Assembly: GCA_025464735.1 (NCBI GenBank)
Contig: JAODMX010000364.1
Coordinates: 1 to 10,335 of the forward strand
DNA: 10,335 nt
DNA from: Frondihabitans sp.
Lineage (GTDB): Bacteria; Actinomycetota; Actinomycetes; Actinomycetales; Microbacteriaceae
Direction: 5' to 3'
Part shown: positions 5,773-10,335 of the stretch, in pieces
Position numbering within the stretch: the first letter of the stretch is position 1
How the letters are laid out: the number at the start of each line of letters is the position of its first letter
Translations under genes and position numbers: made by a program
Notes under the pieces: model-generated
What the model was told of the DNA's origin: nothing
Database searches by the model: none
What the model saw: the letters and a program-made list of their open reading frames with translations, nothing else

Positions 5773-6366
5773 TTATGATTGACGGCCCGGCCGCGACCTA
5801 ACACCATCAACGGCAAGCTGCAGGATGCGATCGCGCTGGGCCTCGGATCCGAAGGGCGAGTTGGTCACGCCGATCACGAACCGCATGACATCGTCGATGT
5901 CGACGTCATCACGGGCCACCCCCGCATCTTGTGCCCGGGTGAGCAGCAGGCCACCGGATTCGTACAGGGCCTCCTTGCACGCCAAGAATGCTCCGGAGTC
6001 GCGATCGAGCGCGGTGAGCAGGGCGCTCTTGGTTGCCATGTAGCTGACGAAGCGCCGGATCCAGGCGTCCAGCGCCGGCCACGGCTCGAGCGTTCTGGCC
6101 ACCTCGTCGCCATACCGGGCGAGATCGTCGACTTCGGACACGTAGACCGCCTCTGCCAGATCTTCGCGCGTCGGGAAATGGCGGTAGAGCGTCGCGATGC
6201 CGACACCGGCCCGCTTGGCGACGTTCGCCAGAAGAACCTCAGTGCCCTCTTCGGCAAAAAGGGCGTGGGCAGCCGCCAGGATGGCGTCGAAGTTCCGCGC
6301 CGCATCGACTCGGTGGGGTCGCCGAGCGGCCAGGATGTCGCTCACTGGTTGTGCCATTCCTGCCAT
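5773..6366 (-). CDS. TetR-family transcriptional regulator (regulator 3, downstream of the aldo/keto reductase)
   Basis: This is a 197-residue TetR protein from the chosen start. After a basic N-terminus (AARRPHRVDAARNFDAIL) come AAAHALFAEEGTEVLL and the helix-turn-helix LANVAKRAGVGIATLYRHF (46-64), then PTREDL. The C-terminal part (WPALDAWIRRFVSYMATKSALLTAL) again resembles SbtR-like effector domains, so it may be a paralogue-type relative of regulator 2. The ATG at 6366 has GAGGAAG nine bases upstream and starts four bases after the reductase stop. A TTG at 6390 would overlap the reductase, and an ATG at 6357 is a second option. It is cotranscribed with the reductase and most likely controls the palindromic promoter at 7270-7316. 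It ends just before the pump's leader region. Confidence 0.9.
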   Translation of the reverse strand: MAGMAQPVSDILAARRPHRVDAARNFDAILAAAHALFAEEGTEVLLANVAKRAGVGIATLYRHFPTREDLAEAVYVSEVDDLARYGDEVARTLEPWPALDAWIRRFVSYMATKSALLTALDRDSGAFLACKEALYESGGLLLTRAQDAGVARDDVDIDDVMRFVIGVTNSPFGSEAQRDRILQLAVDGVRSRPGRQS

Positions 6367-6370
6367 CCAA

Positions 6371-7222
6371 TCAGACTTCCTCGCGGGCAAGCGCGGTGAT
6401 CGCCTCGACCTCCTCGCGGCTCAGCTCGATCGTTGCCGCGGCGAGGTTCTCCCGCAGGTGCTCGACGCTCGTCGTTCCGGGGATCGGGAGCGCGTTCGGG
6501 GTGCGGTGGAGCTGCCACGCCAGCGCGATCTGCTGCGCGGTCGACCCGTGCTTTTCGGCCAGGGGGTCGATGACGCGGTGGAAGCGCGCGCCGTCGTCGC
6601 CTCCGGGTACTGCCCCCGGATGCCACGGCGAGAAGACGAGGCCGCGTTCGGCGGCCACCTCGCGGACGCCGGCACCGAGCCGGACGGCGACGTTGTAGTG
6701 GACGGTCACGGCCGCGATGTCCGTGATGGTCAGCGCCGTTCGGAGCTGGTCGGCACTGACGTTCGAAAGACCGATGTGCCGGATCAAGCCGTCCTGACGC
6801 ATCCCGGCGAGAGTGTCGATGATCTCCTCGAAGGGGGCATCCGTCATCGTCGGGGTGTGCAGGTAGTACAGGTCGATCGTGTCGAGCCCGAGCCGACGCA
6901 GGCTCATGTAGGCCGCCTGACGCAGATACTCCCTGTTGCCGACCGCCCCCATGTCGGCGTATTCGGGTCCGCCTCGGACGAACCCGCCCTTGGTGGCGAT
7001 CACGAGGTCATCCGGGTAGGGGTGCAGGGCCTCTCGGATGAGCTCCTCGTTGGAGTGCGGGCCGTAGACGTCCGCCGTGTCGAGGAAGGTCACGCCCAGC
7101 TCGACGGCCTGGCGGAGGAGGGCGACCGCCCTGTCGTGATCGGGGTAGTCGCCCCAGACCTTCGGCCCGGTGAGTTGCATCGCGCCGAAGCCGATGGAGC
7201 CGCCGCTGATGTCGTTCGTCAT
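6371..7222 (-). CDS. Aldo/keto reductase (YdbC/PdxI-like)
   Basis: This 283-residue protein is a full-length NADPH-dependent aldo/keto reductase, a cytosolic TIM barrel that reduces aldehydes or ketones. The catalytic tetrad is intact: Asp48 and Tyr53 in FLDTADVYG, Lys78 in VIATKGG and His122 in YYLHTP. GLIRHIGLSNV and the C-terminal coenzyme-binding IPGTTSVEHLRENLAAA are also in place. GAMQLTGPKVWGDY, YGPHSNEELIREALHPYPDDL and the C-terminus recall E. coli YdbC (PdxI, a pyridoxal reductase), but the actual substrate is not determined. A modest GAGAG lies six bases before the ATG. A strong promoter in a perfect inverted repeat lies about 60 bp upstream, and a TetR gene follows after four bases, so an aldehyde- or ketone-induced detoxification unit is a reasonable reading. 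Confidence 0.92.
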   Translation of the reverse strand: MTNDISGGSIGFGAMQLTGPKVWGDYPDHDRAVALLRQAVELGVTFLDTADVYGPHSNEELIREALHPYPDDLVIATKGGFVRGGPEYADMGAVGNREYLRQAAYMSLRRLGLDTIDLYYLHTPTMTDAPFEEIIDTLAGMRQDGLIRHIGLSNVSADQLRTALTITDIAAVTVHYNVAVRLGAGVREVAAERGLVFSPWHPGAVPGGDDGARFHRVIDPLAEKHGSTAQQIALAWQLHRTPNALPIPGTTSVEHLRENLAAATIELSREEVEAITALAREEV

Positions 7223-7269
7223 GAATCGCTCTCTTCTTAGGTGCGAAGGTGCCTCGTACCGTGTCCTCT

Positions 7270-7313
7270 AAATGGAGTCTGACTCTCATATTACTGAGAG
7301 TCAGACTCCATTT
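7270..7313. promoter_or_regulatory. Perfect 19-bp inverted repeat (operator) at the reductase promoter
   Basis: The arms AAATGGAGTCTGACTCTCA (7270-7288) and its exact complement (7295-7313) flank a 6-bp spacer TATTAC. Each arm also contains an 11-bp palindrome of its own, GAGTC-T-GACTC (7275-7285) and GAGTC-A-GACTC (7298-7308), giving two dyads 23 bp apart. One dyad lies between the -35 and -10 elements and the other just after the -10. This is the layout of a tight TetR-type double operator. TetR 3 is the inferred ligand-responsive binder. Confidence 0.8.
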
Positions 7314-7316
7314 CAA
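7288..7316 (-). promoter_or_regulatory. Sigma-70-type promoter of the reductase-TetR 3 operon
   Basis: On the minus strand TTGAAA (7316-7311) and TAATAT (7293-7288) are separated by exactly 17 bp. Both boxes are close to consensus (5 of 6 each). The predicted transcript start is near 7281, giving a leader of about 59 bases before the ATG at 7222. The -10 box falls mainly in the loop of the inverted repeat, so repressor binding would cover the whole promoter. Confidence 0.78.
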
Positions 7317-7796
7317 GAGCGCCGTACCTGGATCCTTGCCGCGAGGCTGCGAGTCTTCTACGGGTAGCATGACTAGAGCGACTGTGACGGGCCTCCTTCG
7401 CATTGGTATCGATCTTTCTCGTGAGTGGAAGGTGCCATCGAGCACCCCGGCGTTCGACAACCGACATGCCGCCGGAAAGCCACGACGATGGCCAAATTCG
7501 ACGAGCGACTCGAATTGCCTCCGGGTGCAGCCGCGACCAGTTCAACGCTTCGACCTTTACCCCAATTCGGGGGTCGCCTCACGCTGCGTCAGGGTACAAA
7601 CGGGCAACGGCTGAGCGTTAGGAAGAGGCCGATTCTCTTTGATTGGTAGCTAATTCATAGGCTTTTTACGGCTCTTTCAGAATTTTATCTGGGGTACATC
7701 GAGCCTTCGAGGCGAATCGAGGTCGTTGCGGCTCCAGACATTCCTCGCCATAGTGGCCGACACGAGGCATTCCGGTCTCCGGAGATTGGAAGACCC
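7317..7796. other. Region of 480 bp without a recognisable gene
   Basis: No frame here has a good ribosome site plus recognisable protein similarity. Short plus and minus frames (for instance 7425-7649 plus and 7291-7545 minus) look random or may be debris of an old element. The stretch 7630-7690 is AT-rich (TTGATT, TTTTTAC, ATTTTATC) and probably contains the promoter of the large surface-protein gene, but no well-spaced pair of boxes is visible. Just before that gene, GGTCT (7774-7778) and AGACC (7791-7795) could pair around its ribosome site. The region separates the minus-strand cluster from the plus-strand gene. Confidence 0.5.
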
Positions 7797-10335
7797 ATGC
7801 GCCACCTGACGACTACCGTTCGCGCCGCCCGATGGCACCTTCTGGCCATGACTTTGGCCGTCGCGCTCGCCGCAGGCCTCATCGGAAGCGCTCAAACGAA
7901 CGCACATGCTGACGCTTCCACTGGCCCCGGGGGACTGTTTGTGTCGAACAGCGCTCGGCTTTGGGACACCGGATCGGGCACAGGCGGCGCCCCGACGTCA
8001 CCGCTCACCGCAAACCATTGGTACGCCGTCGGTGTTGACGGCGTGGGCGGCATCCCTGCCTCGGGGGTTTCGGCCGTACAGGTGAATTTCGTGGTTGTTA
8101 ATCCCGTTGCCGCAGGAGGCCTCCACGCCGACAAGACCGGGGTTGCGACTCCGAATGCGTCCGTCTCCTACGTGAGTTACGGGACCGCCACCATCGCCAA
8201 CGGCGGGACAATAGCCGTTGGGAGCGATGGAAAGATTCAGGTTGAGGTTTCGACAAGCGCGGGTCTCCGGATCGACGTCCAGGGCTACTACACCGCAGGC
8301 GCAACGGCGGCAGGCGGATATGTGCCCGTAAACGCCACGACCGTTGCTAGCCTGTCGCAGGTTTCTTCAAACACCTATAACGACCTGGCTATTCTTGGCA
8401 ACGGACTGGTGCCAAGTAGTGCGTCGGGCGTAATGTTATCGATTTCCGAAGCGAACTCGACTACAAGCAGCGGTTACATCATCGCTTACCCTCAAGGCAC
8501 AAGCCGCAGCACCGACACTTTGTATTGGCCCGCGGGCGAGAACTTTGCCTGGTCAACAGCAGTTGCCCTGCCAAGTTCCGGGCAGATCACGATCTACGTC
8601 GGCACAGGCGGGCCGATCACCCTGTCAGTTTCCGTCCAGGGGTACTTCACTCGCGAAGACGGAGGGTCTACCGCGGGAGCGTTCACCCCAGGAGCGACTC
8701 GCGTCTACGACTCCCGTTCGACAGCGTCGCCGATTGCAGCAGGAGACTCCGGCACTATCCAAGTCAGTGGCGTGAACGGAGTACCAAGTGTGGGTAGCGG
8801 CCTCGGGGCTGTGGCTGTGAACATCGCGATCCTTGCACCGCCCGGCATATCAGGCCACGTGGAGGCGTACCCTGACGATGACGAGCCCGGGGCGCAAACC
8901 CAACAGTTTTACGCTGGCACCACTTCTATCTTCGCCATCGTCCCGCTGGGTGCCGACGGCGGAATCAGCGTTCAGAACAGTTCGGGTGGAGCGGTCAACC
9001 TCGTCGTGGACGTAGAGGGTTGGTATCACGGACTGGATCCCGCGACAACTACTTGCCCCGGATCGATTCGAGACGGCTCCTGGGCGTTGGCTCCAGCCGC
9101 CGCCATGACTTGCGTGATCACAGTGCCTGTAGCACCGGCGGGTGGGTCGATCGATGTAAGCGTGGACGGTCAAGCGCCCACGACGGTCGCCTTGAGTGCA
9201 GCCTCAGGCACGACAATTCCTGTAGACATCCCTTCGGGAGCCGGCGAGCACTCGATATCGTCTGAGGTCAGCAGTCCCGGTTCGAAGCCCACTAGTGACA
9301 ACACCATCACGTTCGGTTCAGGCAACTGGTCCACAGCAAGCCTCATTCCCAACATCCCCGACGGATCAAACTCCGACGACATCTCGCCAAACCTGTGGTT
9401 CACAACCGACGGAGCCCCCATTACCGAGGCGACAGAAATACACTATACAATATCCGTCCATGCTGACCTCTCGAATCCAGTGGTCGTTTCGAGTTCGACT
9501 TCCGGCACCTTTCAGGTGCCGGACGGAACCCTCACTCTCGGGACGACCTATTTCTGGGGTGCCGACATCCAGGGCCCAAACAACTATGACGGCTCGCCTG
9601 CGAAGGTCACGACACCGACGTGGTCGTTCGTGGATACGACAGACCCGCTCCTCGACCCAGATACGGCTGCTCAATCGGGCACGCTGAGATATAGTCCCGA
9701 CTACGCCAGCAACACGGGATGCGCCAACGTCGTCGTCATTGCGCTTCGCGGAACCGGTGCCCCCGCCGGCTACACGCGCGACGCATCCAACTGGACCTAC
9801 GAGGGAGGCGGCGGATTCGGCGGCATCGAGCACGTTCTACTGAATTCGCTGCAGCACATCGGCGGGCTATCTGTCCGCGGAGAGGCCATCCAGTACCCTG
9901 CCTCGGCTGGCTCCTACCCCATCAGCGTCGCGATCGGCGCGCTTCACCTGAAGGACGAGATGAATGCTCTTGCCAGCATCTGTCCTTCTACAAAAGTGTG
10001 GATCATTGCCCACTCGCAAGGAGCCGAAGCTGCTGGAGCCACGTTAACATTTTTCGGCAAACTCAGCAAGAAAGCCCAGACGAATTTCAAAGGCGCAGTG
10101 CTGGACGGTGACCCCACGTACCGCAATAACGAAGCGATAGACGCGCCGGGCAACGGTTCGCAGTCTGGAAAGTTATACGCTCTGCGTCTCGCAAAGTCGA
10201 TGGACTATATACTCGGCACCAATATGAGTGGAACATCAAACCTGAACCTCGTCCGATCCTACTGCTTTTCGAACGACCGGTTCTGCCAGCTGACCGGAAC
10301 ATCATTGGATGTACACAACAGCTACGGAAATAAGA
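7797..10335 (+). CDS. Secreted multidomain cutinase-type esterase with three actinobacterial surface repeats (3' end outside window)
   Basis: The frame runs open from the ATG at 7797 (GGAAG just upstream) to the right edge: 846 residues, incomplete. Residues 1-38 are a signal peptide, with Arg-rich start, hydrophobic core and likely cleavage after AHA. Three divergent repeats of about 120 residues follow (roughly 47-166, 174-285, 294-411), each ending in V-Q/E-G-Y/W-Y/F; repeat 3 keeps RVYDSRS (302-308). Next come a Cys-containing Ig-like segment (412-510) and an FnIII-like segment with TYFWGADIQG. Residues 640-846 are a cutinase domain: Cys642, RGTG, Cys729, Ser740 in HSQGA, GDPTY, and Cys823-Asp827-Cys830 with His840. 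Spacings Cys-Ser (11), Asp-His (13) and Cys-Asp-Cys (-4, +3) equal those of Fusarium cutinase. It should act outside the cell on ester polymers or lipids; the substrate is unknown. Codons are less GC-rich than those of the neighbours. Confidence 0.88.
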   Translation, partial: MRHLTTTVRAARWHLLAMTLAVALAAGLIGSAQTNAHADASTGPGGLFVSNSARLWDTGSGTGGAPTSPLTANHWYAVGVDGVGGIPASGVSAVQVNFVVVNPVAAGGLHADKTGVATPNASVSYVSYGTATIANGGTIAVGSDGKIQVEVSTSAGLRIDVQGYYTAGATAAGGYVPVNATTVASLSQVSSNTYNDLAILGNGLVPSSASGVMLSISEANSTTSSGYIIAYPQGTSRSTDTLYWPAGENFAWSTAVALPSSGQITIYVGTGGPITLSVSVQGYFTREDGGSTAGAFTPGATRVYDSRSTASPIAAGDSGTIQVSGVNGVPSVGSGLGAVAVNIAILAPPGISGHVEAYPDDDEPGAQTQQFYAGTTSIFAIVPLGADGGISVQNSSGGAVNLVVDVEGWYHGLDPATTTCPGSIRDGSWALAPAAAMTCVITVPVAPAGGSIDVSVDGQAPTTVALSAASGTTIPVDIPSGAGEHSISSEVSSPGSKPTSDNTITFGSGNWSTASLIPNIPDGSNSDDISPNLWFTTDGAPITEATEIHYTISVHADLSNPVVVSSSTSGTFQVPDGTLTLGTTYFWGADIQGPNNYDGSPAKVTTPTWSFVDTTDPLLDPDTAAQSGTLRYSPDYASNTGCANVVVIALRGTGAPAGYTRDASNWTYEGGGGFGGIEHVLLNSLQHIGGLSVRGEAIQYPASAGSYPISVAIGALHLKDEMNALASICPSTKVWIIAHSQGAEAAGATLTFFGKLSKKAQTNFKGAVLDGDPTYRNNEAIDAPGNGSQSGKLYALRLAKSMDYILGTNMSGTSNLNLVRSYCFSNDRFCQLTGTSLDVHNSYGNK

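Noticed and set aside
6366..6390. TTG start at 6390 for TetR 3
   Set aside because: It would overlap the reductase end by 20 bp, while the ATG at 6366 has GAGGAAG at good spacing and directly follows the reductase stop.
6197..7240. Plus-strand open frame of 347 codons
   Set aside because: It is antisense to the aldo/keto reductase and the start of TetR 3, whose catalytic and DNA-binding motifs are complete.
7270..7313. Reading the 19-bp inverted repeat as a terminator or as an insertion-sequence end
   Set aside because: No T-tract follows on either strand, no transposase or target duplication is nearby, and a near-consensus promoter for the reductase is embedded in it.
7249..7614. Plus-strand frame of 121 codons covering the 19-bp inverted repeat
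   Set aside because: It starts within the reductase leader and runs through the promoter/operator; the sequence shows no family motif.
7425..7649. Plus-strand frame of 74 codons
   Set aside because: There is no convincing ribosome site and no recognisable motif; it is too short to support alone.

Overview
The window looks like a chromosomal accessory region of a high-GC Gram-positive actinobacterium. A Microbacteriaceae-like host is my guess. Support comes from GC-rich codons through most genes, frequent non-ATG start candidates, dense TetR regulators, and an exported cutinase carrying the surface repeats typical of Actinobacteria. No rRNA, tRNA, CRISPR array or intact insertion sequence was seen.

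Left part (1-2744). The C-terminal half of an EamA-type permease runs in from the left edge and overlaps a convergent isochorismatase-family hydrolase. Next, a TetR regulator is divergent from a zinc-free quinone oxidoreductase, with a duplicated palindromic operator between them. The oxidoreductase is broken: it lacks its C-terminal end and is joined in frame to a remnant of an SRAP (YedK/HMCES-type) gene, which itself has an internal deletion.

Middle part (2785-7222, all minus strand). In transcription order: aldo/keto reductase, TetR, 14-TM DHA2 efflux pump, a second TetR, then a Phd/RelE toxin-antitoxin pair. The reductase has a strong promoter (TTGAAA, 17 bp, TAATAT) inside a perfect 19-bp inverted repeat. 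The pump has a different pair of palindromes (CGGAGG-N5-CCTCCG) upstream. Each enzyme or pump is directly followed by a TetR gene, which suggests two self-regulated detoxification/efflux units. The toxin-antitoxin pair has its own inverted repeat. A five-codon reading frame sits exactly between the pump stop and the TetR start.

Right part (7223-10335). About 480 bp without a recognisable gene precedes a large plus-strand reading frame that continues past the right edge. It encodes a secreted multidomain protein: signal peptide, three divergent actinobacterial surface repeats, Ig/FnIII-like segments, and a cutinase domain with a complete Ser-Asp-His triad and the conserved cysteines. Its codon use is less GC-biased than that of the neighbouring cluster, consistent with separate acquisition.
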